From positions 304,930 to 368,929 of the forward strand of contig CAVUVM010000003.1 of NCBI GenBank assembly GCA_963744935.1: a DNA stretch of 64,000 nucleotides, given 5' to 3'. The DNA is from Bog-473 sp963744935. GTDB lineage: Bacteria > Actinomycetota > Acidimicrobiia > Acidimicrobiales > RAAP-2. Position numbers and translations under genes: made by a program. The notes beneath the pieces were generated by a model. It saw only the letters and a list, made by a program, of their open reading frames with translations. It ran no database searches and was not told where the DNA came from. Below, in pieces: positions 27,366 to 36,170 of the stretch. Numbering within the stretch: the stretch's first letter is position 1; every line of letters begins with the position of its first letter.

Positions 27366-28787
27366 GTGAACCTATGGCTTCGGGATCTCAGACGCACCGG
27401 AATCAACACACTGCGCGCCAGGGCGCGGAGAGGCTGTCGCACCATCGCAGTGCTGGCGACACTTGTTGTCGTGGCCGGCGCGGTAGGTATGCTCGATGCC
27501 GAGCCGAGCGGCGCCTCGGTCATCGCTGTGGGCGGGGCGGTGGTCTTCGTACCGCCTCCACCGCTGATATCCCCAACCTCGATCCCGAGCGATGGATCCA
27601 TCGTCGCTTTCACCGAGCGGACCGCGTATACCCTGCCGACGTCATTGCCGGTGGACATCACCCCCTCCACCTTTCCGACGACTTACAACGGGCTCGGCCC
27701 TCTCACGCCAAACACTCTGGCGGCGGGTACTCCAGTTGACAGCTACTTCATGGTCGCTCCAGTGGCGCGTTATCTCTACGACGGTACGGTCACCTTCAGC
27801 ACCCCCATCCTTGGCGTGATTATTGAGACAACCACCCTGCGACAGACCAACTCCATCGTTGGTGCTCCAGGAACGACGTACGAAGACTTCCCCAGCCAAG
27901 GCCTGAAAGGGGACGATTATGTCGAACTAGTTGGACCATCAACGATCCACCTGGACCTCCGTTCCTCGGAATTCGTCGACGAGGTGCGCATCATCACCGC
28001 GGCCTCGCCTAGTACGAGTCCGGGCGGATACGGGCAAGGTGGCTCCACTGGCTACACCGAGGTCGCCTCCGATGGAGGCATCTTCAATTTCGAAACCCAG
28101 TTCTACGGGTCGATGGGTGGTCGGCCGCTCGATCAACCAATGGTCGGCGGGGCCCAGGTCACCGGACAACCAGGCTATTGGACCGTCGCCAAGGACGGCG
28201 GGATCTTCTCTTTCGGCAGCGCAGGGTTCTACGGATCGATGGGCGGACGGACGCTCAAATCTCCGATAGTGGGCATGGCTTCGACGCCCGATGGACTCGG
28301 TTACTGGCTGGTGGCTTCTGACGGTGGGATCTTTTCTTTCGGTGACGCTGGTTTCTTCGGCTCCCTTGGAGGCAGACACCTCAATGCGCCGATAGTTGGT
28401 ATGGCCTCGTCGCCGGATGGGCATGGCTACTGGTTGGTCGGGTCAGATGGCGGGATCTTTTCGTTTGGAGACGCGGGCTTCTTCGGGTCAGCCGGTTCCC
28501 TGACGCTGAACAAACCGGTCGTCGGTATGGCGCCTACACCTAATGGCAGTGGCTATTGGCTGCTTGCATCAGATGGTGGAATCTTCTCGTACGGCAGCGC
28601 GCCCTTTGAGGGCTCAATGGGTGGCCGACCCCTCAACGAGCCGATGGTGGGGATGAAGGCCACGGCCGACGGATTCGGCTACTGGTCGTTTGCGTCCGAT
28701 GGTGGTGTGTTTTCCTTCGGTGACGCGACCTTCCTTGGTTCCGTGGGCGGCCGTCCGCTCAGTGGACCTGTCGTCGGCGAGTTCTGA
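27366..28787 (+). CDS. Exported protein with six DGGIFSFG repeats
   Basis: This is a 473-residue protein. It has a basic N-terminus and a hydrophobic segment (TIAVLATLVVVAGAVGMLDA) that serves as signal or anchor. Residues of about 45-225 form a unique domain rich in Thr/Pro/Val with no family I can name. From about residue 229 to the end there are six units of about 42 residues with the core GYWLVASDGGIFSFGDAGFFGS, the same repeat as in the 15334-17613 protein. The GTG at 27366 opens just before MNLWLRDLRR. It is isolated between an insertion-sequence remnant and a convergent beta-helix gene. Its role is unknown. Confidence 0.8.
   Translation: MNLWLRDLRRTGINTLRARARRGCRTIAVLATLVVVAGAVGMLDAEPSGASVIAVGGAVVFVPPPPLISPTSIPSDGSIVAFTERTAYTLPTSLPVDITPSTFPTTYNGLGPLTPNTLAAGTPVDSYFMVAPVARYLYDGTVTFSTPILGVIIETTTLRQTNSIVGAPGTTYEDFPSQGLKGDDYVELVGPSTIHLDLRSSEFVDEVRIITAASPSTSPGGYGQGGSTGYTEVASDGGIFNFETQFYGSMGGRPLDQPMVGGAQVTGQPGYWTVAKDGGIFSFGSAGFYGSMGGRTLKSPIVGMASTPDGLGYWLVASDGGIFSFGDAGFFGSLGGRHLNAPIVGMASSPDGHGYWLVGSDGGIFSFGDAGFFGSAGSLTLNKPVVGMAPTPNGSGYWLLASDGGIFSYGSAPFEGSMGGRPLNEPMVGMKATADGFGYWSFASDGGVFSFGDATFLGSVGGRPLSGPVVGEF
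28050..28784 (+). repeat. Six tandem ~126-bp coding repeats
   Basis: The units follow the pattern GY-x-x-VASDGGIFSFGDAxFxGS then MGGRxLNxPIVGMAxTPDG. Unit 3 has GSLGGRHLNAP and unit 4 GSAGSLTLNKP. The repeats match those at 16873-17610 in protein sequence but differ at many third positions, so this is not a recent DNA copy. Confidence 0.85.
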
Positions 28788-28975
28788 GCCTGGGTCGTCG
28801 GGATGGTTGCTCTTGGTCAGAGCCGCCTTCAAGCGAGCGACGTCAAGTGGCGCTTCGGAGTCCCGGAACGACCCTAAACGTCGGGCAGTGTCCAAGAACG
28901 CACCGAAGATGGCCGCGCCGCTATAGGCCGCCTGGGTGTGATTTCGGGCCCACGCTGCCCTCCAGGCGTTGGTCG

Positions 28976-30067
28976 CTATCCGACCTTCACTTTGCCAAAG
29001 TAGGCATTCGCAATTGCGTTTCCGGTGATGTTCACCGGCGATTTCAAATTGAAGATATAGATGCCATACGCGGGTTGGTTCTCCTGATCTTCAATCGATC
29101 CCTTGTAGTCCTGGCCGGCGTTTACGATCCAGTTATCCGTCGCAATGATTTGCGTATCTGGGAGCGTTGTGGTCGAACCGCACCAGTCGAGCGTGCAGCC
29201 ACTGAGCATCAGTCCGGCACTGTACGTGTTGGAGATGTAATTTCCAGTGACGGTATTCATATCTGGACCACCGACGCCGTTGAGGGCAATGCCCCGACCC
29301 AGCTGCAGACCATTCGGATTCTTCGGCCATCCATCGATGTTGTTATCGGTGATTGTGATGTTGGTCGCGAGACAGTGGCAGGAAGGCACGGAGCTCTTCT
29401 GAGGCAAGTCAACTGCGATCGCATCATCACCTACATCCGAAATGGTGTTGTGAGTGACGGTTTCGTTTTCAACCTGCTGACTGCCCGTTTCAAAGCTGGT
29501 GATTCCATCCCTACCACTGTGGTTGACGGACGAATTCTCCACCAATACATCTTGGTCAGACAAAAGTGATATGCCGACGCCCGTGTCGTAAGAGACCTGA
29601 ATACCGTTGATCGTTATGTGCGTGGCTGAATTGAGCTCCACTCCTGGAGAATTGTCGTGGCCAAGACCAGAGGGAAGACCGCTCCCGTCGCCGGTCGCGG
29701 TGAAATCGGCCAATGTGATATTTGATTCGCCAGTGGAAGAAGTGGACAGAAACGGTCCACCGGAACTGAACTTCAAGACTGATCCGAATCCTCCGCCGGT
29801 GATGTAGGTGTTTGATGGAATGTGCAGCGTCGACGTAACCACGCACGTTGTATCTGAAGGAAGTTGGACACCTTCATTCGCCACAGCGGCAGCATTGATG
29901 GCCCTTTGCAACATCCTCGTGTCAGTCTTTCTGTCGCATGCAGGAGACACAAAGGACGTGGGTGAAGACGATGATGCTGGCGAAAATGGGGCTGCGACCG
30001 CCTGACCACTAGGAACAGCTGCCAAATATCCCACTAATAGCAGCGTTATTGCGAGAACAGCCTTCAT
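28976..30067 (-). CDS. Secreted right-handed beta-helix protein
   Basis: This is a 363-residue exported protein. It has a signal peptide (MKAVLAITLLLVGYLAAVPSGQAVA), a Ser/Pro-rich linker, then D-R-x-x-x-M-L-Q-R-A-I-N-A-A and repeated turns typical of parallel beta-helices: HITINGIQVSYDTGVGI, VLVENSSVNHSGRDGI, ETVTHNTISDVGDDAI, ITITDNNIDGWP, NTVTGNYISNTYSAG. Such folds are pectate-lyase-like or carbohydrate-binding; I see no conserved lyase residues, so the enzyme role is open. The ATG at 30067 is chosen for the signal peptide and AAAGGA upstream. It converges with the repeat protein on its left. Confidence 0.8.
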   Translation of the reverse strand: MKAVLAITLLLVGYLAAVPSGQAVAAPFSPASSSSPTSFVSPACDRKTDTRMLQRAINAAAVANEGVQLPSDTTCVVTSTLHIPSNTYITGGGFGSVLKFSSGGPFLSTSSTGESNITLADFTATGDGSGLPSGLGHDNSPGVELNSATHITINGIQVSYDTGVGISLLSDQDVLVENSSVNHSGRDGITSFETGSQQVENETVTHNTISDVGDDAIAVDLPQKSSVPSCHCLATNITITDNNIDGWPKNPNGLQLGRGIALNGVGGPDMNTVTGNYISNTYSAGLMLSGCTLDWCGSTTTLPDTQIIATDNWIVNAGQDYKGSIEDQENQPAYGIYIFNLKSPVNITGNAIANAYFGKVKVG

Positions 30068-30665
30068 CGAGGTCAGTCCTTTCTTTGTCGAATCGGTGCT
30101 CACGGGTCCGGTGGCGGAGGTGGCAGGCGGATTTGTGGAGTGAGTGGCGGCATCGAGCACGTACATGTGCTGCGCCGCTTCATTGCCATCAAGAGCTAGG
30201 AGGCATCAAAAGGTGTCGGGGGGTCTTGCGTGATTAGATACCCAGGAGACCCGAGGCCGAACAAGCCTTTCGGCGTCGGGACGAATTCAGTCGTCTAAGT
30301 CGGCAAAGGAGCCGATATTCGTTTCACGGAACCGGTCTCGGGTTTTTCGACCCAAGCGTAGCCTTAGCCTAGCGAGGTCGGGGCTTCGGGTGAGCACGCG
30401 TCGGGTCCTGCCAATCTCCAGATCCTCGCGGGTCGCGATCACAAGCGTCCGCACCAGAGCACCTGTCGCTGTCACTTCGCATCAGGCCCGTCAACCTGGT
30501 TTCGCCGTTCGTGGATTGAGACGCCGAGAACGGCAAGCCGCTCGCAGCTCGCGCTCGGATGGATGGATGGATGGATGGATGGATGGATGGATGGATGGAG
30601 CATGCTCGCCGACCCCCGGTGAACGCCAGATCGTCAATGAAATCGGGCAGCTTTTCACCCTGCGC
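30068..30665. other. Gene-poor stretch with a tetranucleotide repeat
   Basis: Apart from the GGAT tract (30557-30600) I find no supported gene. A minus-strand open stretch (30287-30450) encodes a basic tail-like sequence ([18 protein letters not shown]) that could be the end of a lost gene, but it has no recognisable start or domain. Confidence 0.4.
30557..30600. repeat. GGAT tetranucleotide microsatellite, ten perfect units
   Basis: Ten perfect GGAT units run from 30557 to 30596, followed by GGAG. Read in the plus strand it would encode a repeated Asp-Gly-Trp-Met inside a short open frame (30390-30704). Tetranucleotide tracts of this length are rare in high-GC actinobacterial DNA and are prone to slippage. 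Confidence 0.9.
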
Positions 30666-31118
30666 TCACCCCATTGGAGCGTGCATGAGGTGGTCGGCCA
30701 GTAGATAAACCAGAAACAAGCCGCCAGCGACCGCGAGGATGCCGATCAACCACCGTACCTGTGTTGGCAGTTTGGCAAATGCCGCTCCCACATACGAGTG
30801 CGAGACGCGTAGAGGAAACCGTTGCCTTTCAAGCGGCTTCGGTACAGCCGGCCCAAAAGCGATGGGCGGAACCGACCCATCTTCGACCCGATAGAGGTCC
30901 TGCGCACCAGAGTCGTCGCCAGCGAGGGCGATTTGTTCCGGAAGACAGCTGGGGGCTTCGTCAGGCGGCTCGTCGTAGCCTTTTACATCCCCGTCACGGA
31001 CCAGCTTCGTCGCCTTGCCCTCGGACAGCCATCTGGCTTCATGACGACCGAAGGGATCAGTGAACCAGCCTTCCCAAGCACGGATTGTCCGTGAGACTGC
31101 CGACCAGTTCCAGACGGC
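30666..31118 (-). CDS. Small single-pass membrane protein with N-terminal DPFGRHE motif
   Basis: The open stretch encodes AWEGWFTDPFGRHEARWLSE, then KATKLVRDGDVKGYDEPPDE, a linker, and one membrane helix (QVRWLIGILAVAGGLFLVYLLADHLMH) near the C-terminus, ending LMHAPMG. The W-[FY]-x-DP-[FY]-GRHE-x-RW motif is the short domain seen in many actinobacterial proteins of unknown function, typically followed by VRDG. The frame is open from a TGA at 31119-31121 but has no ATG, GTG or TTG before the motif; the first GTG lies only 41 codons from the end. The start may be lost, shifted by an indel, or non-standard. The IS110 copy 2 lies just upstream. Coordinates give the whole open stretch. Confidence 0.45.
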   Translation of the reverse strand, partial: AVWNWSAVSRTIRAWEGWFTDPFGRHEARWLSEGKATKLVRDGDVKGYDEPPDEAPSCLPEQIALAGDDSGAQDLYRVEDGSVPPIAFGPAVPKPLERQRFPLRVSHSYVGAAFAKLPTQVRWLIGILAVAGGLFLVYLLADHLMHAPMG

Positions 31119-31284
31119 TCAGGCCCGGTGGGTCGTGCAACCGCATGTGTCTGCTTAATAACACTGCGCGAAGCAGAGGAGAACGGTACCAGCGCCCTCA
31201 TTTGGCACTCTGATTTACCGGCAAAAGCGATTGCACGCCCTGTCATCGAAGTGCCGAACTGCCCCACCGTCCTGATGCGATGAA

Positions 31285-31363
31285 GGGGCGGGGCCTCCGC
31301 CCCTCGTGAGCTCCGAGCATGCTCGATCTTGCAAAAGAAAGCCTCGAAAGAGGAGGAGGCCCC
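31285..31363 (+). promoter_or_regulatory. Leader hairpin complementary to the transposase ribosome-binding site (copy 2)
   Basis: The stem GGGGCGG (31285-31291) pairs with CCGCCCC (31297-31303). Compared with copies 1 and 3 (GGAGCGG / CCGCTCC) an A-T pair has become G-C, keeping the stem. GGGGCCTCC (31290-31298) is complementary to GGAGGCCCC (31355-31363) just before the ATG at 31365. Confidence 0.5.
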
Positions 31364-31364
31364 T

Positions 31365-32375
31365 ATGGGACAGTACGTCGGAATCGATCTGCATCGACGC
31401 AGCACGACCATCGTTCGGATGGCAGAAGACGGCGAGGTGCTCGGCACCGAACGCATCGTCAGCCAACCCTTCGAACTCGCCCAGGCCATGGCCGCCGCCG
31501 GGCCCGAGCCCGAGGTGGTGCTCGAATCCACCTATGGCTGGTACTGGGCGGGCGATGTTCTTAAAGACCTCGGCGCCCACGTGCATCTCGCCCATGCGCT
31601 CGGCAACAACTGGGGGAACCGACGCGTCAAGAACGACGTGCGCGACGCCCAGGACCTGGCCGCCATGTTGGCCCTCGGGCGCCTCGCCGAGGGCTGGATC
31701 GCGCCGTCAGAGGTCCGAGAGCTGAGCGAGCTGGTGCGCTATCGCTATTCGCTCGTTCGACACCGCACCAGTGCTAAGGCACAGATCCACGGGGTCATGG
31801 CCAAGAACGGGATCCTGCCCGTCGTCGCCGAGCTGTAGGGACCGAGCGGTCAGGCCCAACTCGACCGTCTCGAGCTTCCCGAGGCCTATGCCATGCGCCT
31901 CGATTCCCTGCGCAACCTGCTCGATGTCTACGAGGCGGCCATCGCCGAGCTCGACGCGCACATCCACGCCCAGCTCAAGGCCGACCCCGGCTATCGGGCC
32001 GTCATGACGCTGCCGGGGGTGGGCAAGGTCATCGCGGCGATCTTCGTGGCCGAGATAGGCGACATAACCCGCTTCGACTCGGCCAAGAAGCTCTGCAGCT
32101 GGGCCGGCCTCACCCCGAAACATCGCGAGTCCGACGAGGTCGTCCACCGCGGAGAGATCACCAAACAGGGCTCACCGCTGGTGCGTTGGGCGGCTATCGA
32201 GGCTGTCGGCAACTACCGGGCCAAGGGCAACGAGAAGCTGCGCGCGGACTACAGGCGCATCGCCGAGCACGCCGGCAAGTACAAGGCCCGCGTCGCGGTC
32301 GCTCGAAAACTCTTGACGCTTGTCTTCTACGCGTTGCGCGACGGGGAGGTCCGATGCCTCGAAACCGCGGCCTGA
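31365..32375 (+). pseudogene. IS110/IS1111 transposase with in-frame amber codon
   Basis: This is a 336-codon transposase frame interrupted once. The N-terminal RuvC-like domain has YVGIDLHRRST, LESTYGWYW and NDVRDAQDLAAM. The C-terminal domain has PGVGKVIAAIFVAEIG, CSWAGLTPKH and ITKQGSPLVRWAAIEA with the catalytic serine region. The TAG at 31836-31838 falls where the intact copy at 49903-50916 has the TGG of DMWGPGG, so a single G-to-A change killed this copy. The frame is otherwise complete. Confidence 0.9.
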
Positions 32376-32377
32376 GT

Positions 32378-32726
32378 CTCGGCCACGGACCGACGCGAGC
32401 TCGACTAACGCCGTGGCCCACCGACTCGGGTGTGGCCGTCGTTTCTGATTGAGCCCGTCGGGACGTGGCCGAACCCCATCATGTGCGGAGATCGACGAAT
32501 GAATGGCTGGCTGCCCACGGGAGCGTGACAGAACCCAAGCAGTGATGGGAACTCGCAGCACCACATAGGCGTCCTCGAAGAGGATGCGCCGCTCGCCGCC
32601 GGCGTCAACGCCAAGCCTTCGGCGGACATCGCCCGACGTTGACCCCGACGTCTCGCTGGCGCGCGCTCTCGTGCAGGACGCCGATGGGTGAATCAGGAAC
32701 GATCGACAGAAAAAGGCTCTTGATCC
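32378..32726 (+). ncRNA. Candidate bridge RNA region in the right end (copy 2)
   Basis: This is non-coding DNA between transposase and right inverted repeat. It shares with copy 3 the block GATTGAGCC (from 32447), a nearby CGTGGCCGAA and CCATCATG, preceded by a stem-loop (GGCCCAC ... GTGGCC) with a different loop. IS1111-group elements place their bridge RNA in this position. Confidence 0.4.
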
Positions 32727-32794
32727 GGCCCCGCCCCTTCATGTACGGCGTAAGGGTGCATCCAGATCAACAAGGACGGCGCTGCTTGCTGCCG

Positions 32795-33232
32795 TCAAGG
32801 GGTGTCAGTGTCGACAATCAGCACGTCGCAATGGCAGCTATGAGCAACTGTGTTGGGTACGCTTCCTTTCACGAAGCGCTTCGCACCGCTCATACCCCTG
32901 TTGCCGACTACGACGAGATCCGCGGAGACGTTCTCGGCGGTGCCAAGAAGTGCCTTCGCTGCATCCCCGCCTGGGTTGTGGACCTTGAGAGAAACCCCCT
33001 CGGCTTCGGCGTCGGCGACCAGTTGTGACCGGATCGCCTCAGCTTCTTCACGCATGGTGTTCACCTGATCCTGCCCCGCTCGCGAGTCGGCGAATCCGAT
33101 AGGGACGGCTGGGTGCACCACATTGACGGCGTGCAGTTCAGCCCCCCACAACTTGGCCAAAGCCATGGCTTCCTTTACGGCGATCCCCGCTCGATCCGAA
33201 CCGTCTGTACCTACAACGATGACCTTGTACAT
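32795..33232 (-). CDS. Universal stress protein (UspA family)
   Basis: This is a 145-residue single-domain Usp. It opens MYKVIVVGTDGSDRAGIAVKEA and carries the ATP-binding signature VVVGNRGMSGAKRFVKGSVPNTV near the C-terminus, so it is of the nucleotide-binding type. It ends HSCHCDVLIVDTDTP. The ATG at 33232 is the natural start before the first strand. It is 494 bp from an HdeD-like membrane protein in the same orientation; both are stress-type genes but the distance makes an operon unlikely. Confidence 0.9.
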   Translation of the reverse strand: MYKVIVVGTDGSDRAGIAVKEAMALAKLWGAELHAVNVVHPAVPIGFADSRAGQDQVNTMREEAEAIRSQLVADAEAEGVSLKVHNPGGDAAKALLGTAENVSADLVVVGNRGMSGAKRFVKGSVPNTVAHSCHCDVLIVDTDTP

Positions 33233-33726
33233 GGGCGACACCCCAGTCTTCGTAGGCAATCTGCCATTGCGAACACTAGGTGCATTTGAACAGATTTGCC
33301 TCGTGTCAGCGTGACGGTGCGGGGTGAAGCGGCGCCAGCAGGACGGAGAGACGCCGTGTCGGGGGTTCTCGGGCCATTAGATAAGGGAGGAATGTTCCCC
33401 GGGGGAAGCATCGTCGTTCATCGGAGCGAATTGAGAACTCAGCTGTCGCCCGCAGCCCCGTATTCCGTTGTGCCGCGGGGTGGCACCCGCTCCCGGCGAG
33501 CTGGGGCAGGGCGGACGATCTAGCAACGTGCGATCGCTGTCCCGAAGCGGCCAGGTGTCCACTCTTAACTCGAGGCCCTTCAGTGCTCTCTTCAGGTCCT
33601 TGATTAGGCCAGCCGACTGCCCTTCCCATGCACTCCGGGCCTCGGGTGATCCGGCAATGGACCTACAGGGCGTTCATGGCTTCGAAGAAGTCCTGAGCGA
33701 GGGTGACTGACGCCGGCGTCGTTCAG
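33233..33726. other. 494-bp intergenic stretch
   Basis: I see no gene here. Short open frames on both strands lack family-like content. A short T/A-richer stretch at about 33,280-33,300 upstream of the Usp gene may hold its promoter, but I cannot define boxes. Confidence 0.4.
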
Positions 33727-34290
33727 CTAGTCGTTGCTACTAGCGGCATGTAGTTCGAACGCAAGCACGAGATCACTGACGCCACGGAAGATGGCGAAGA
33801 AGCCGACCCAGAGGATCAACAGCGAGGCTTGGGCAGTTATGTACTGCTGGGAAGCCCAAAAGCCAAGCGCGATCTCCAGTATCCCCACGATCAGACCGAG
33901 CCACCAAGTGGGATTCACTGGCTGAGCCATCGCGGAGTACACGATGTCGAAGCCACCGTTCAGTATGAGCAACAAACCGAAGACCGAGGCGAGCGACCAG
34001 AACGCACCGTACGGGGTAACGAAGGACCAAATAGCCCCACCGATGAAAAGGACACCGAGGATCACTCGCAACACGGCCCAGCCACCACCTTGGATTCCGG
34101 CTAAGGCAAATTGGTACACGGCAGAAAGTAGGAACACCGCACCAAGGAGCAGACCAATCGTTGCCACCGACCTGATGTCAAATCGCAGAACGACGACGGC
34201 GACAATGAGCCATGCGAAGCCTACTACCATCGGAATCCACCAGCGCCGAGAGACTTGCGACGAGATCTGGTGAAGTTCGGTGTTCAGCAT
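33727..34290 (-). CDS. HdeD-like DUF308 membrane protein
   Basis: This is a 187-residue integral membrane protein with six hydrophobic helices in three pairs (for example WWIPMVVGFAWLIVAVVVL, SVATIGLLLGAVFLLSAVYQF, AFWSLASVFGLLLILNGGFDI, WWLGLIVGILEIALGFWAS). The internal repeat of short helix pairs with W-x-x-x-L-x-G starts is characteristic of the DUF308/HdeD family linked to acid or stress tolerance. The ATG at 34290 begins MLNTELHQISSQVSRRWW just before the first helix. Confidence 0.85.
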   Translation of the reverse strand: MLNTELHQISSQVSRRWWIPMVVGFAWLIVAVVVLRFDIRSVATIGLLLGAVFLLSAVYQFALAGIQGGGWAVLRVILGVLFIGGAIWSFVTPYGAFWSLASVFGLLLILNGGFDIVYSAMAQPVNPTWWLGLIVGILEIALGFWASQQYITAQASLLILWVGFFAIFRGVSDLVLAFELHAASSND

Positions 34291-34652
34291 CGGGCCCTCC
34301 TTGACAGCATCCAGCGTAGCGTTATGCCCACGCCCGATGCAGTATCGCCATGGTTGCGCAAAGACCGAGGAAGTCACTCCTACCAGCACCCCCTAGAACT
34401 TTTTGCCCGACTGGCTTGACAGCAACGGCCCCCGAGCCGATGCTCCTATGGATGATGTCAACCCCTTTCGAGGATTTCGAGAGTGAGGACAGCGGACAGA
34501 CCAATGATGGGCCACTCGTCGTAGAGGGCAAGCTCTTATCAGGTCACGCGTTTTCGAGATCGTTGGCTCGAGCTGAGGGTCGGCGAGTCGCTGGAGAGTC
34601 AGCTTCGAAGAGCGACAGTTCGGGGGAAAGCCAGACCCACCAGCTCGAGGAT

Positions 34653-35694
34653 CTAGCCGCGCGGCAGATAGCGAGAGACCTCGCGGGCGACGTAGCGCTT
34701 GAGCATGCGGATGGCCTCGCTCTTGGAACGACCGTCTTTGACCCGGCGCTCCATGTAGTGCTGCGTTCTTGGGTCAGAGGCGAGCCTGGTGATCACGATG
34801 TGCCACAGCGCCCGGTTGGCCTGGCGGTCCCCACCGCGGTTGAGCCGGTGGCGCGTCACCTTGCCCGAGGATGCCTCGAGCGGAGAGACCCCGCACAAAT
34901 GGGCCCAGGCCGCTTCGGAGTGCAATCGATCAGGGTTGTCTCCGGCGGCGACGAGCAGCGCGGCCGCGGTGTCGATGCCCGACGCCATAGACGGCGAGCA
35001 GCTCGGGGGCGGTCGCCTCGAGGAGCGGAGTGATCATGGCGTCGAGGTCGGAGATCTCCTCTTCGAGATCGCCGACACGGTGGGCCAAGGAACAGAGCGC
35101 CGCCTTGGTCGCCGCGGTGACAACATCGGGCGAGCGTGTCGGTCGCAGCCCGTGCGCGGCGGCGACGAACTGCGCGATGGGAAGGCCCTTGAGTTTGCTC
35201 TGGAGCTGGTCAGGGGCGCTGAAGGTGAGCTGGCGCATCTGGCCGAGCGCCTTGATGCGCGCCCCGCGGGCCGAGCGCTTGGCGACGACGAGAACCCGGA
35301 TGGCCTCGACGCTGCCATCTCTGCTCTTGGCCTTGGCGTGGGCGCGGCCCGACTGTGCGGCCCGTGCGGCTTCGAGCGCGTCGAGAGGATCGGACTTGCC
35401 GCTCTGTCGACCGGCCTGGCGGTTCTGGCGGTCCACTTCGACGACGTGGATCCCGGCTTTGGCGAGGAAACGGGCGATGCCGGCCCCATAGGATCCCGTC
35501 CCCTCCACCCCAACCTTGCTGACCTCCCCGAAGGCTCCCAGCCAGGCCAACAGTTGCGCGAAGCCGTTGGGATCGGCCCGAAACGATTGCGTGCCGAGCA
35601 GGCCACCGACCTCGTCCAACACGGCGGCCACGTGGACCTCGCCGTGGGTGTCGATGCCACCGGTGACGGCGCGCGTGGCTCCTACGATGGTCAT
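34653..35694 (-). pseudogene. IS110 transposase, one frameshift
   Basis: The first part (MTIVGATRAVTGGIDTHGEVH to LLAVYGVG) and the second part (IDTAAALLVAAGDNPDRLHSEAAWAHLCGVSP to VSRYLPRG) are in different frames. Copy D shows the ancestral sequence across this point; here one extra C in GATGCCCGACG (near 34,978-34,980) breaks it. The acidic residues (GGIDTH, EGTGSYG, SGKSDPLDALEA) and the serine-domain segment GGDRQANRALWHIV are intact, so the element was active until recently. Confidence 0.9.
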
Positions 35695-35699
35695 GCCAT

Positions 35700-35958
35700 C
35701 CCTTCCTTTCCTTAAGTCGGTTGAGGGGTGGCGCGGCCGTCCCGAGAAGGAGTGACGGTGGGGTCGATCTGGTCTGAACAGACCGGCCCATCACCCCTCT
35801 GGAACGGGGCACGCCGCGCCTCGTCTGAGTTTGCCCGGAGCTCCGTTCGACGGGGCGTGGACGCCATGACTCGTCCACTTGATCTGAAGTCAGACCGGCA
35901 GCTCCGGTGCTCCCGAAAATACTGACGACCAACCTTTCAGCGGTGGATCCTCATGGGA
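35700..35958 (-). ncRNA. Candidate IS110 bridge RNA region, copy B
   Basis: This is the non-coding left end (in element sense) upstream of the transposase. It contains a hairpin with arms GTGGACG (35857-35863) and CGTCCAC (35872-35878) around an 8-nt loop, and a GGTCTG/CAGACC pair at about 35,770. Copy D keeps both stems with compensating changes and different loop bases, as expected for guide loops. Confidence 0.5.
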
Positions 35959-36170
35959 GCGCAACAACATCATTGGCGTACTGGGCTGCCCAAGTCCGAG
36001 GCCCTGCTTCGCGCCATAAACGAAATGCACGCTCGGCGAACAGGGCCAGCAGCCAGCTCCGAGGCCATCCGCTCAGGAGTCCGACTGGAAAGGGCCCCGG
36101 CTTGGGAGCGCCTGGCGGCTTTTCGGCTCTCAACTGACTCAGACATGACGTGCGCGTGAGTGAGCTCCGC

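Larger units (their letters stand above)
31280..32742 (+). mobile_element. IS110-family element, IS1111-like (subgroup II, copy 2)
   Basis: The bounds are given by a 16-bp perfect inverted repeat: ATGAAGGGGCGGGGCC at 31280-31295 and its complement at 32727-32742. Subterminal inverted repeats are the mark of the IS1111 group within IS110. The transposase has one nonsense codon. About 350 bp of non-coding DNA lies between the transposase and the right repeat. The true ends lie a few bases outside the repeats. Confidence 0.85.
34439..35979 (-). mobile_element. IS110-family element (subgroup I, copy B)
   Basis: The outer ends are judged by similarity with copy D: the left outer end starts GATGCTCCTATGGATGATGT in both, and the right outer end finishes with GGTGGATCCTCA, then GGGAGC and ACATCATTGGCGT in both. 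There are no inverted repeats at the tips, as expected for the IS110 group proper. The transposase is frameshifted. About 210 bp lies between the transposase stop and the left tip, and about 280 bp between its start and the right tip. Confidence 0.8.

Noticed and set aside
30390..30704. Plus-strand frame encoding DGWM repeats across the GGAT tract
   Set aside because: No ribosome-binding site or domain; residues outside the tract look random. Kept only as context for the microsatellite.
31836..31838. Recoding of TAG as an amino acid in this genome
   Set aside because: Other genes in the window terminate normally with TAG, and the site is explained by a single G-to-A change in a mobile gene.
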